DNA of 64,000 nt, taken from positions 50,557,763 through 50,621,762 of the forward strand of contig CM036239.1 of the NCBI GenBank assembly GCA_020698575.1, written 5' to 3'. The position numbers were made by a program, and so were the translations under genes. Of this stretch, positions 33,035 to 44,723 are shown piece by piece. The stretch comes from Bostrychus sinensis (lineage: Eukaryota > Chordata > Actinopteri > Gobiiformes > Eleotridae). Numbering within the stretch: the first letter of the stretch is position 1; every line of letters begins with the position of its first letter. Under the pieces are notes generated by a model. The model had not been told where the DNA came from, ran no database searches, and saw nothing but the letters and a program-made list of their open reading frames with translations.

Positions 33035-34700
33035 TATGGTAACCAGGCCAGCCTGAGGAATGCCTGCTGCTCCAGTGTTGGCAGCAGTTGTTGTGATACT
33101 GAGTGGGCCCTGGGAGGGACGAGTAGAGACATTAAATGAAAAGAACAGGCAAAATCATAATGTCCACAGATTAAAACAGCAGTTATAGCATTAAGGAATA
33201 TTTTCTGAACTATAGTATTTGTTAATTTTATGTAAAATATTCAAGCAGGAAAATGTATTTTAGAGTTTTTTAAAAGTTTTTTTTTCTTTTTCTTGCAGGA
33301 ATAGTACATGAGTGGATCTAATTTGCCAGGATCCTTCCTCCGGAGTCGGCCCCTCCCAAGCAAAGCTGATGCTGTACTGCTAACGCAACATCTGAGCACT
33401 TTTGGATATTATTGTGTATTAAAAACATAGAGCTATAATAAAAAACAACTTCTTTATGCGTGGAAAGGAGTCAGACAGCAGAACATGAACATGTTTTTGT
33501 AGAGTGTCCTCATGTATCAGCATTTTGGTATGAAAAAACAATCTTATAAAAATGCTTAGAAAATATGTCATGTTAAATAAAATCATTACATATCATTGGC
33601 AGAATTTATTCCTATAACGAAATGTACATCGAAATAAGTTACAATTAAATAATCAGATGCAGCAAAAAGTATTAGACTATTTTAATATTTATATTAATGA
33701 TTCATTATTATTTAATATTTAATATAAAATGTGCTTTTTAATGTGTGTCTCTTTAGCCTGTTACTTGCTGCACTGTGGGCCACAATAGTAATACATTGTA
33801 TTATTTTCTCTTGTCGGGACTTTTATATGGTAGGCTATTTAAGTTTGAAGTCTGAATTGTTAAATAAAGTTTGCAAAAAATCAAAGTGGTTGCAGTGCAT
33901 TGTGGGCATTTTGCAGCGAGGCGAGGCCACAGAGGATCCACAGGAGCAGCTTTTGTGATTTATCCAAACAGAGGAGACGAGCACTGGAGGAGTAGGGGGT
34001 TAATGATTTGGAACAGCACTGAGGAGCTGATGACGTGGATCACCTCAGAGTGGTTTAGCCACAAAGCTTCCTGGCAAATGAGAAACACCCTGTGTGTTAT
34101 GGGCGAGTGCAGCCTGTCCCTGGGAACTGTAGACGTCTGACCACAAACAGACTAAACTAAGGATTCTCAACTGGTGGGTTGGGACCCAAAAGTGTGTCAC
34201 TGGAGGTTGAATAAAATGTCAGTGTTGAACTTATTTCTACTTTTTGTACAACCGCAATGGCCAGTGTCCAGCAGGTCACAGCTTATGTAATGATACGTGA
34301 TCCTTCACATTTTGACTGATCTCACAGCACTGAACTTTTACTTCATTAGAAATACATTTTATTGACACATTTAGATTTTACATGTTCAAGATTTCTCAAC
34401 CACATCTTATAATTAGGTTTAATTAGGTTTTAATCATATTCGAGAAACAACAACATCTTACATACAACCTCTGATGAAGTGCAACATTTATCTAATTTTA
34501 TTTTAATTGTAACAATTAAGAACCCAGATTACACTCGGTGTTGTTCAGGGTTTAGTGTCAGCCTGGTGCTGCTATAAACCACTTTGTAAACATTTTATAT
34601 AAAAATATTGATTATTATTGTTGTTGTTATTATAGAGGACTTGATTAAACTTTTACATCTAGTCTATTCTCTGCTTATCTTTGTCATGACTACTTTTCTA
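33035..34700. other. Noncoding interval, nothing firmly assigned
   Basis: AT-rich sequence. At about 34155-34200 the words TTCTCAACTGGTGGGTTGGGACCCAAA resemble the end of a common hAT-type MITE. No gene is supported. Confidence 0.35.
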
Positions 34701-34754
34701 AGAGTACAGGAGACCTCTCTGACGGGACCTGACCTGGATGGACCTGGATTCTCC

Positions 34755-35175
34755 CTATTGCAGTAGATTTGTTAAATCTGCAAGTGATCTCAAGTTCTCC
34801 AGCTCATCCAGTGTCCCCTCGCACTGCACAGTGACCTCCAGGAGGTGGCCTACTGTAGAATTTGGATTAAAATTGTTGATTAGAGACAGCAGGTCATTAA
34901 TTCTAGTCATTGCTTGAACCAAAAATCCAGTATCTCGCTTCTGGACAATTATTGCTCTCCTCAAATCCTGGAGCTTTCTGTTCAGAACTTTGATGATCCT
35001 CTCAAACTCTTCTGCTGAACCTTTTGCTTCTCTTAAACTTTCCTCATTTTGAATAAGACATGCACACATTCACATTGTTTAGCCTTGCTCTTCCACGGAT
35101 TTCTCCAGGTTTGTGAACAATCTCTCTCATCCTTGGCCTGTTTCTGTCAAACTCAGTGGCAGCAGTTTGTGCCAT
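34755..35175 (-). pseudogene. Small coiled-coil protein gene, possibly frameshifted
   Basis: After an acceptor-like TGTTTTTACAG, ATG at 35175 opens MAQTAATEFDRNRPRMREIV and continues to about 35080. The next open segment, in the neighbouring register, starts at 35069 and runs 104 codons to TAG (34755): EEFERIIKVLNRKLQDL and further heptad-like helices. Either one base has been gained or lost near 35070, or the second segment is a separate exon or start. The layout (acceptor just before ATG, C-terminal helical region) resembles the gene at 38412-38957. I do not recognise the family. Confidence 0.4.
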
Positions 35176-35235
35176 AGTGAAACAGCAAACAGACAGAGCA
35201 GACTGCTTTATGGTTTCTGTAAAAACACCACACAT

Positions 35236-36357
35236 ATGTAGAAAGTGAGAGATTCATAATTGCTTAGTACATATTGCTGTATATTTAGTGATAAAACAGC
35301 ACAAACTCGTAAACAAGCAAAAAACTTGGGGTGTGACAAATTCTTGTGAAACTCTGCCTCGTGATCAGTTTCTGTTTACATTTTTTTACAGAGAGAAGCT
35401 GTTGAGTTTCTGGCAAAACAATTAACAAGAAATGTTCATAATCCACATAAAAAAATTTCAATTAAATAAAAAAAAAACATTCCATACAAGCTGCATAACA
35501 ATGCACTTAAATAGTTTTATGATTTTCACTTAAATAAAATACTGCTTTCATTAGTGTAAAATACTTATTGTCTGTTACATAGACATAGTGTAAACCTTTC
35601 GTCTCGTTCAGGTTCAGGTTCATGTTATTGTCCCTTTAGGGAAACACAGTTTTGTGTTGTCTTGTGGCTTTGTTTGCACTGATAACGCCGTGATATCTCC
35701 TGGTTTTCCCTCTGACAGAAAAATAAAATGTGAGTCTTTAACCCTTGTGCCCCAATTTTACAAAGTTACATTGTTAGTGTTCAGAAACAAGTGTCCCTGT
35801 CACAAAAATTCATGGAAATAGTATACATTTATATTTATTTTTTACTTCTTCTGAATAAATCTTTTAATCAACTTAATAATAAATTATAATTTTTTTTTTT
35901 TTTTTTTCAGAATTGTAACTATTTTTTGCCAGTGTATGTAATAGCATCTAGCTAGTATGTAATAGTGTCTACATTTTTGGTAAAACATAGACACTATTAC
36001 ATACTACTACATTACTACTACATTGGCAAAACTATTAAATATTTAGTATTTATGATGCGGGTAGAAGGTGATTAAATGATTTGTGCATATGTGACACAGT
36101 TCTGCAACTGCTATACTGTAGGACAACTGAAGCATAATCCCCGCCCCCTTTTGAGACCCAGACTTGTGATTGGTCAGAGAGGACTGATGGAAGGGGTTCA
36201 GACCCACCTTATTTCACAGATATAGTTCACAGCATTTTAGTGACGTTGCGTGACGAGGACTCAAAAACAAATCCTGGGCTTCGACTTTCTTTGGTAATAA
36301 AGTATGGATGATGGATTAAAGTCTCTGTATTCATTCCTCAAAAAAAAAAAACATACA
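35236..36357. other. Noncoding AT-rich interval
   Basis: Presumed upstream intron or promoter of the minus-strand gene. It contains poly-T at about 35891-35910 and no feature I can name. Confidence 0.35.
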
Positions 36358-36570
36358 CAGGGTTTCTGCGAGATATGTCTGCGAGATAATATGTCTTTGA
36401 GCATATAAGCGGGCATTTTAGAATAACCTGGTGAATGCAGGTAGTAGCATCCAATGTGACACACTTAAGACACGTTTAAACCTATTTTAGACCAAATCCT
36501 CCATATCGCTGCAAATTTAAGACTTTTTAAGACTTTTTTTAATACTTTTTAAGACCCTGCAGAAACCCTG
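36358..36570. mobile_element. Short MITE, CAGGGTTTCTGC ends, copy 1
   Basis: Perfect 12-bp ends CAGGGTTTCTGC and GCAGAAACCCTG around 213 bp, with internal words TTTAAGAC repeated. No clear target duplication. Confidence 0.75.
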
Positions 36571-38411
36571 TGTAGAGCTTTGTTTGCATGGATTCCTCAC
36601 AGATATTTTTAGTTCTTTTAGTTTTAAAGGCTGTAAAACGTGCTGCTGTTTAAAAGTATGAATAAAAGCAGAATATAGACACTTTTTAATGTTTGTCCAC
36701 AGATGATCTCTGTCACAGTTTACAGATTTATTTATCTGTTTTACTCAAACACAAGAACAATAAACAGTGCACTTTTAAGGCGCTGCCTGTTCTTTATTTG
36801 AAATAATGTAGTTAATGAATAGATCAACCACAAAAAGACTTGACATTGAGGTTTTCTTCTTGATAAACCAGTGTTTCTGTGTCGTACCTCCACATGTTCT
36901 GATTACTTCCTTCAGTCTTCCTCAGAGCGGTCACGTGATGTTGCTGTGAAATGTCCTGTCTGATGTAAACACTGATTTTAGTTCCTGTCTTCTGACCTGG
37001 AGCAGTAGGACAACAGCGCCCTCTGCAGTCCGACTTCTCCAGAACAGTGTCCCAGGTGTGGGACAGCGGGGACCTGTCCTGGTTTACTGTCCTGTGGGCT
37101 GGTTCAGTGTTTGTTGGTCTCAGTGCCTACGACTCTGGCTCTGTCCCAGTCCATGATGTGGTTTTCCTTCTGCAGCAGTGGGATAGAACAGATTTAAGTT
37201 GTTCTTGTTCAGTTTGTCGTTTTGTTGCTCGTGTGTTTCTGCTGTTTCTTTCTGTTCTATGTTTCCTATTCAAATATCTGCCTGTTTCTGCTGTGTGTGT
37301 TTTGTTGAATGACAAACACAGTATTTCATATACGACGGTGCATTTTTGCTCCTGCTGTATTTGGTCTTTTGGCTGGAACATTAACAGTTTTAATTTGAGG
37401 AGGAGTGTTGTATTCTTTTTGTGATCCTTCTATGTACAGCAGTGTGACCCTCCCAATGTTTTCTTGCTTGTTTGGTTTCTCGCTGTCGTCCCAGGTAGGA
37501 AGAGGGTGCCACAGCAACATCAGGGACACTTCTGAGGAAGAAAGGAAGGAAGGAATCGAAACATGCTGGGGTACAAAACAACAACACTGGTCTGTGTCTG
37601 AGAACATCTTTAAACCTCCTGCAGCACAACTTTTTAGGTACAAAACATGCACCAATACAGACTGCCATAGAAAAATGAGCTAATAGTTCATAATTCAATT
37701 TTTAACTTCAGTCCTCATCATACACAGCAAAATTTAACTCTGTTTATAAAATTTAACCCCTTAAATCCCAGTTTTTGTGGTGCATACACATTTTCACACC
37801 AATTTTTGACAACCCTAAAACTCACCAAAATACTTTAGTTAACGATCATTTATACAAACACTAATGCAGCCATTTATACCTCTGTCTACCATATATGGGG
37901 AAATGGCGCCACCTAGTGGAAAACAATAACAACTAAAATTCCAATCCCTCACTATCATGAATCCATGAAATACTTGATAAAAATGTGAAATTATTTTGCA
38001 GTGACAGTGTTTAATAAGAATGTTTGAATGGGAGTCAAAGGCACAAAAAATGTCTTAGGGGTAAAGGTGTGACTATTTTTTAGAGAGTATTTTAAAATCT
38101 GAAAATGTATCCGAAAATACACACCTAAGGCATAATTGATGCCATTTGAATCAACACAGTGAAAGTTATCCACAAAAAACCTGTTACAAAACAGCAAAAA
38201 AATGTCTTCGGGGTGCAGTGAAGATTAGTGGAAGGCCAGATGAACCTTCTTGGACCACAAAGTGACTCATGTCCCATTAATCTGGTTATTAAAATGAATA
38301 CATTGAGAGTAATACTTGTACATGTTAAAAATAATGTGTATTATGTAGAATAGACAGAGTCTGTTGGTCGCTGAGTCTCAGGAGGACTTTTACAGACTCC
38401 TGTTGTTGCTG
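36571..38411. other. Noncoding interval with one dispersed repeat block
   Basis: At 37046-37160 the words GTGTCCCAGGTGTG and TGTCCCAGTCCATGATGTG occur in the same order as at 58281-58424, so this is a copy of a dispersed repeat. The long plus-strand frame over 37047-37424 has no domain signature and lies partly in that repeat. Confidence 0.4.
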
Positions 38412-38957
38412 TCAGATGTTTTTGATGTGCTGCTGACACTGTTGCAGCTTCTTGGTGAGTTCAGAAATCAGATAGAGGTTGACCACAGAGCGAAGCGTCT
38501 CCACAACTTTCATCACATCCTGACTTCTCTTCTCCAGCTCCTCCAGACTCTGCCATCTGCTGTGCATTGATGGAAACCAGGCCTCTCTTCGTTCAGGTTC
38601 CAGTTGCCTCTTCAGCTCGTCCATGGCGTCTCTAAACTCCGCCGCCAGTCTGTCCAGCTCACGCACCATTCTCCTGGAGCTGGGCACTTTTATACAGAAA
38701 CAGCACAGAACCACAGCGAAGACCACGACTGCCACTGCTGCTGCTAACTGCCCCACATCCTGACCCCAGACGGCTCCAACAACAAAAGGCACGACTGTCA
38801 GGAAGACGAGTAACAACCCGGCAGCCTTCCACGTGCGAACGTACTGGACGAGGCGTAGCTTGGTGCAGTAGCTCTGCATTTCTCTGATGATGTTGCAGAT
38901 CTTCAGCTGCGGTGGAGTCGCTGCTTCTATCACCACAGACACTGCTGGATGTTCCAT
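38412..38957 (-). CDS. Two-pass membrane protein with C-terminal coiled coil
   Basis: ATG at 38957 lies 14 bases after a strong acceptor (TTTGTTTGTTGTCAG), and the 181-codon frame ends at 38412. The protein has a short N-terminus, a first membrane segment at residues 45-64 (LLLVFLTVVPFVVGAVW), a very short loop, a second at 70-90 (LAAAVAVVVFAVVLCCFC), then a charged helical region of about 90 residues with leucine heptads (ELDRLAAEFRDAMDEL; VVETLRSVVNLYLISELTKK). This hairpin-plus-coil layout resembles small fish apolipoprotein-L-like or similar membrane proteins, but I cannot assign it. A 5' noncoding exon is implied. An ATG slightly upstream lies before the acceptor and is not used. Confidence 0.65.
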   Translation of the reverse strand: MEHPAVSVVIEAATPPQLKICNIIREMQSYCTKLRLVQYVRTWKAAGLLLVFLTVVPFVVGAVWGQDVGQLAAAVAVVVFAVVLCCFCIKVPSSRRMVRELDRLAAEFRDAMDELKRQLEPERREAWFPSMHSRWQSLEELEKRSQDVMKVVETLRSVVNLYLISELTKKLQQCQQHIKNI

Positions 38958-39396
38958 CGTCACTGGGATTTCTGACAACAAACAAAACAAACACACAGTT
39001 AAAGAGATTTTCACATCAACTATTACAATACATGCTTTTGAATAACATTTACTTTGACTGCCCTTCCTTTTTCATTTATCTATTTGTTTAGTTTTTATTC
39101 AATTTTGGTTTGGTTTATGTTACAAATTTGTATTTATTATTTAGTTTTTTTATTATTTATTTGTTTGTTTATTTATTATTTTATTAGTTTGTTTTACAGG
39201 GACAGTGTACATAAATTCACATTTCTGTAAATGCACCAGAATTTTTCATCTGTAGTCCCTGGACTGATGTTTACGGTATCACCTTAAAAAATAAGACAAG
39301 GTTATATACATACAATACTATTTACAAAAGACATACATGTACATTAAAGCACAGACGAGTATTAAAAGGACAATCATCCACACACATTCTACATTA

Positions 39397-39733
39397 CAGG
39401 GTTTCTGCAGGCTTCCATAAGTTTAATTTAAGACTTTTATAGACTTTTTTTTTTTCTTTAAGAAAAATCAGACCTATTTCATAAGCACGCAGCGTACAAA
39501 AAGCTGAGACCATTTGTGACGGTGAGTGCCGCAGAGCATTTTGGTCGTGGTAAGAAAAGGTCTGAGCTTTGAGCGTTTAAGAGGACATTTTAGGTTTTAG
39601 CATCAAATGTACGTGACGTATGTGAGGCCTGTTTAAATGTATTTAAGACCTAACAGTCTGCACCTCAGCAAATTTAAAGCCATAAACTCAGACTTTACAA
39701 TCTGAGACCCTTTTAGACGCAGCAGAAACCCTG
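39397..39733. mobile_element. Short MITE, CAGGGTTTCTGC ends, copy 2
   Basis: Ends CAGGGTTTCTGC and GCAGAAACCCTG match the element at 36358-36570. ACATTA directly precedes the left end and follows the right end, a 6-bp target duplication. Confidence 0.8.
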
Positions 39734-40498
39734 ACATTAGTAAAGTTAGTAAAAGACATAGAACATGATGGCCTCGTACAGACAGGAGCAGAAGAGAGAA
39801 GAGACAGGACACATTTTATTTTTTGATCTAATTAATTTATTTCATAGCTGTTTACCTTAAAATTGACTTGTTTATTTATTCATGCTGTTTGTCTTACAAA
39901 GATGAAAGAGAGATTTTAACTGATCAGATGTGTTGAATAAACACACATGAAGCTATGATTTATAATTTAATATCAGAATATAGGTCCTCCTGAGGAGGAT
40001 CCTGGCTCAGACCTGGTCCACTGCTCCTGGGTAGGTGTAGGCAGACTTTACTGTCCCTGTAGGAAATGTGTCCTCTGCATTTGAGCCGTCCTTCAGTGGC
40101 GCTGGGGTTAAACCTGTCAGGAGCAGTGAGCGACCACAGTGCAGCGCCCAGGAACTCTTCTCCAGAACTTCAGCCAGGATCCTTAGGTTTAACCCCTGAG
40201 ACGTTCATTCATTTCATTCATTTAATTGTTCGATATACATGAAACAATTTCATAAGTGACGCATTTCCATGATTGGAAAGAAGCGGTGGGAAGAATATAA
40301 TTCTTGTTTTATTCCTGCCCTTTTACTTAATCTTAAAATTAAAAAAATCTTAGACAGCTTTACACATTGCCTTTTTGCTGCCTACACCATCAGTAATACC
40401 ACATACTTACCTACATAAATAAATAAAAGTGGAAATGTAGAAATACATGAATAAATAAAAGTAGACATGTAGAATACATAAAATACATAAATAAATAT
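39734..40498. other. Noncoding interval with a probable dispersed repeat
   Basis: The stretch at about 40030-40190 (TTTACTGTCCCTGTAGGAAATG ... CTCTGCATTTGAGCC) reads like a common fish dispersed repeat, but I could not define its ends. Confidence 0.35.
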
Positions 40499-40499
40499 A

Positions 40500-41075
40500 T
40501 GTGGACAAATTTGTGTTTCCAAATTTGCATGCATGTTTCCAAATTTGCATGCATGTTTCAGAATTTGAGTCTGTATATTTGTGTGTTTCCAAATTGGTGT
40601 GCATGTTTGCTAATTTGTGTGCATGTTTCAGAATTTGTGAGTGTGTTTGTATATTTGTGTGTTTCTAAATTTGTGTGCATGTTTACAACTTTGTGTGCAT
40701 GTTTCTAAATTTGTTTGCGGGTTTCTAAATTTGTGTGCGGATTTGCAACTTTGTTTGCATGTTTTTGAATTTGTGTGCATTTCCGAATTTGTGTGCATGT
40801 TTCCATATTTGTGTCTGTGTTCCTGAATTTGTGTGCATTTTTCTGTATTTATGTGTTTCCATATTTGTGTGCATGTTTCCAAATTTGTGTCCGTGTTTCC
40901 ATATTTGTGTCTGTGATTCTGAATTTGTTTGCATGTTTCTGTATTTGTGTGTGTGTTTCCATATTTGTGTGCATGTTTCCGAATTTGTGTGTTTGCTAAT
41001 TGGTGAGCGCGTTTCCATATTTGTGTCTGTGTTCCTGAATTTGTGTGCATTTTTCTGTATTTGTGTGCAGGTCTG
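40500..41075. repeat. 18-bp minisatellite (about 30 units)
   Basis: Tandem units of the type GTGTTTCCATATTTGTGT, mostly 18 bp with some 15-bp units. Because the length is a multiple of three, long frames stay open on both strands. These are by-products of the repeat, not genes. Confidence 0.9.
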
Positions 41076-41530
41076 TGTTGTGTTCTGTGATGGTCTGTCC
41101 CGCCCTGCTGTGTTTCACCTGTGCCTCGTCCCTGTGTGTATTTAAACACTTTGTTCTTGTGGTTTCATTGTCATGACTCACCTGTTCCCATGGCAGTGTC
41201 TCCAGTGTCTCCAGTGTCTCCAGTGTCTCTTGTGCTTTAAGTTTATAATTTTCATTGTTTGTTTTTTGAGTTTTTGATTAAGCAAAGTTTGAGATTCCTC
41301 TGTTTTGGTTTTTGAATTGGAAGTTTTGGGACTTTTAGTTTTCTTCTTCTATTAAAGTTTTTTCTACGCAGCTCTGGGTCCTTTTCCCCTGTGCCTCACA
41401 GCTCTTCATCACAATTTGTGTTTATGTTTCCATTTTTGTGTCAGGTCTCATCTAGAACTAAAACGTCTGCGCCCATAAACCAAAGGTTTAGAGATGAAAC
41501 GGAGAAGAATTAACAAGGTTATTAACAGAA
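41076..41530. other. Noncoding tract with a short CTCCAGTGT tandem
   Basis: Contains four CAGTGTCTC units at about 41200-41228 and sequence reminiscent of an untranslated region of a retroelement (short TATTTAAA box near 41141). No gene is supported. Confidence 0.35.
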
Positions 41531-41655
41531 CTAAACCAGAACTAAACCAGAACTAAACCAGGACTAAACCAGAACTATAACAGGACTAAACCAGGACTTT
41601 ACCAGGACTATACCAGGACTAAAGCAGGAGTAAAGCAGGACTATAACAGGACTTA
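41531..41655. repeat. Degenerate 12-13-bp tandem repeat (AACCAGGACTAA)
   Basis: About ten units of the form ACTAAACCAGGA or close variants. A related tract lies at about 51230-51375. Confidence 0.75.
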
Positions 41656-41996
41656 CCGGAAAAAGAGCAGCAGAGTCTGTTAGTTTAATTTCTTCTGATC
41701 TTCATTGCCCCCTTCCTCCAATGGCCATGTCCTGTTGGCTCCGCCCCCAGAGGAGAAAGTAACGCCCCCAGAGCAGAAATACCAATAGGACTCACTGTAC
41801 GTTTCCTCTATGGGCGGGGCTTTCCCCTTAGTAGGCGGGGCCAACACTAGTCCAAGACCAAACTGGGACCAGTCCTGTGGTGGTTTAATAAAAGGCAGTG
41901 CACTTCTTACACTGACCACCAGAGGGAGCAGGACTGCAGGAGTCCCACTGCTGGGCCCACTAATACTTTACTGTACATACTAATTGTATTTTTCTT

Positions 41997-42170
41997 TTTC
42001 TTTTCAACTCAAATTCAAGATTAAAAAAAAAAATCAACAAATAGTAATCTGCTTTTCTTTAAAATGTAAATATTAAAAAATATACTACATATGTATTTAT
42101 TTTACTAAGTATTTTATGTTAGGCATACCTTTAAAAAAATCTTAAACTCATAATAAATATTTCATCAAGT
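41997..42170 (-). repeat. AT-rich dispersed repeat, copy 2 (inverse)
   Basis: Inverse copy of the repeat at 29028-29215, containing TTAGGCATACCTTTAAAAAA and ending TTCATCAAGT. Confidence 0.75.
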
Positions 42171-42449
42171 AAAGCGTAATTGGTCACGTACTATAGATAA
42201 AAGTACATTTTATTCAAACAAAAATAGTTTGGTATAAATCAGTTTGTAATATTTCTGCTTAACCATCTGACGAAGCAAGAATATCCACCAATTATAGGAA
42301 TGAAGTTGGTAAAACAGAGCAGATCCACAGATGCAGCGCCGGTCAAAACGCAGCTCTGACGCTTTCGGTGTGAATTGACGCTTTTGAAAAGACGCGTAAA
42401 ACGATCTGCTGCTGCAACGCCCCCATGACATTTTCGGTGTGAATTTGGA

Positions 42450-42495
42450 GTAAGGATACCAGCCAGTCAGGTCTGATATGTGGCAGTGCCATTAG
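42450..42495 (+). repeat. 46-bp direct repeat, left copy
   Basis: GTAAGGATACCAGCCAGTCA and the following 26 bases are identical to 43901-43946. The two copies bracket 1.4 kb that starts with CAGGGCTCTCAAGTCTCATG, which looks like a hAT-type end. Confidence 0.85.
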
Positions 42496-43900
42496 CAGGG
42501 CTCTCAAGTCTCATGCATTCATCGTGAGACACACGCATTTCACCTCTCTCACACGCCACACCTCGCATTTCTCACGCTGAAAAAAGTCTTTTTATTGGAC
42601 GGGAATTAGACCTAAATGTCAATGCAAAAGTGAAAGATTTCTCATGTTTGGGGCAACTTATTTTCACTCATCAGATCAGGAGTCACGGCTCCACTCAATT
42701 TAAACCTACTCTGATCCACCACAGTCTCTGCCCCGCTCTGTGTCGCCGTGCTGTCACGTGACTCAGGGCACACAGACTGCAGTAAGCAGCGTGTGTCCCG
42801 GGTGGAAGCCCAACCGTCTGGGTTCTTGAAAAGGCTTTAACATGAACAACGTGGAGTTGAAAATGCGCATTTTGTCGGATAACACGCAGGCAAACTGATA
42901 GAAGTGGCGGGGAAGCATGTGTTTTCAGCCACGGTGCCGCATCCAAATAGAAAAGGGGCGAAGTGACACAGGGTCGAGCGCCAGCGCGTCCGGTGTGCCA
43001 GCCTTTAAACGGCCAACGCTAAACCTAAACAAATTAAAGACAGGAGGCTACAGAGGTGTCCCAGGCTGTGGTTAGGCCTGGGACAGAGTGTGGAACAGGG
43101 GAGAGACAGCTCTATCAGGCTCCAGCATGAGATGGATAAACTGCCTCTATAGCGGATCATGTGCACGCGGTGAACCAAAGGTCAACTACAAGAGAGGGAC
43201 AGAGTAAGTCAGTAGTAATATTAATGACAATAAAGCATTTTAAAACGTATTAAGCTACAAATTGTCAAGTTTCTAAAGATCTTATCAGGTTAAAATCCCC
43301 ACCCCCTGTTACATACAAGTATAGGTTCTTTGTAAAGGCAACACTCTGTAGTTGTTATCACAGCTGTCAAAGTGTAACTGGTAAATAGTAACACACTTTG
43401 GAACACACAGAAATTTAAATATATCTTGGATATATATTGATATATCCAGGCGTAATTCATAATGTCCATTTAGAGTCTCCAAATGGACACTTTGGACACA
43501 CTATAAAAATATGCTATAACTCCTGAACACTTCAAACTACAGACATAAATGAGGGCTCTAATGAAAGGTGGCTCTAAGAGGAATCATACAACATGGTCAG
43601 ATTCACTGTACTATGTACTACACTTACACGTATTATAGAAATACAGTTATGGGGCCAAATCACAAAAATTACGAAAATAATAAAATATAATACATAACTA
43701 ATAAATAGTCAAATCCAGTTCTATGGTGCCCAAAATATTATTGTGATTATAATATAATATAATATAACATATAATGCACATTCAAATTAGTATTTCAGGG
43801 TTCTCCCGACCCCCTTTTTTCGACCTGTAAACAAACATTTTCCTCCAGCTAATCAAATGTTATTTTACCCCAGCTAGTACGTCACACTGTGCAGTTACTG

Positions 43901-43946
43901 GTAAGGATACCAGCCAGTCAGGTCTGATATGTGGCAGTGCCATTAG
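43901..43946 (+). repeat. 46-bp direct repeat, right copy
   Basis: Identical to 42450-42495. Confidence 0.85.
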
Positions 43947-44723
43947 ATACAAATCTTATCTACTTTCATGTGTGTGATCATGCCCTACCCCTTTTGTAAC
44001 TTGATCTGCCTGGCTTTGCTGCAGCGCAGGCTGTGTGCTGTGATATCTTATCCTGCGAAGACTGTGTATCCCTGTGTGTACAGCTTCACAAAGCCTTGGT
44101 TTGCAGCACGTGCTTACTGTTACAAAGTGGGCATCCGTCGCGATTGAGACTGTTACTTGTGTTTGCTGGAGAGTTTTAAATAAATCATTTTGTCACAAAT
44201 GTATGGGGCCTCGGATTATGAAAAACTATGGAGAATAACTGTATTAAGGTATCTCAACAGCATGGTGTTTTATACATCAAAATATATGTTATATATTATG
44301 CTTAGAAAGGCCGTTTTCAGGTAGGGATATACAAACATTTTCCACGGTGTGGAGTGATGCTGAGGTGATGCCATTGGGCGCTACGCATGCAATGTTTATT
44401 AACATCTCCAATACAGACATTTTTATTTTTCTTTGGTGGAAACCCTGTATTTGAATAATTACAGGCTCAATATTGCCTTACTTGTGAGCAACTGGATCCC
44501 CTGCTTCCTGCTCCAGTGACCCTATTTCTGCAAGGAGATGCTTTTGTCTGTTTCCTTTGGCAATTTAAAATATTTTACGCGTTGTTGGTTCATTATGCAC
44601 AGAATACATGCAAAAACTTTGTTATGCACGCCCCCGCTCCTCTCTGTGTGAGTGAACTAAGTCATGCCATATACCGCTGGATTCAGCGTGATCTCAGTTT
44701 TATGGCAATAGCATTATCGTGAC

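Noticed and set aside
37047..37424. 125-codon plus-strand frame, Cys- and Phe-rich
   Set aside because: Partly inside a dispersed repeat, no splice signals, no recognisable domain.
40500..41075. CRISPR-like array
   Set aside because: Units are contiguous without unique spacers and the genome is eukaryotic.
40628..41149. 173-codon minus-strand frame rich in KYGNTHTN-like units
   Set aside because: It follows from the 18-bp minisatellite; frames are open on both strands for the same reason.
41680..41919. 79-codon minus-strand frame with Gly-rich stretch
   Set aside because: No homology-like motif, lies among tandem and GC-rich promoter-like repeats.
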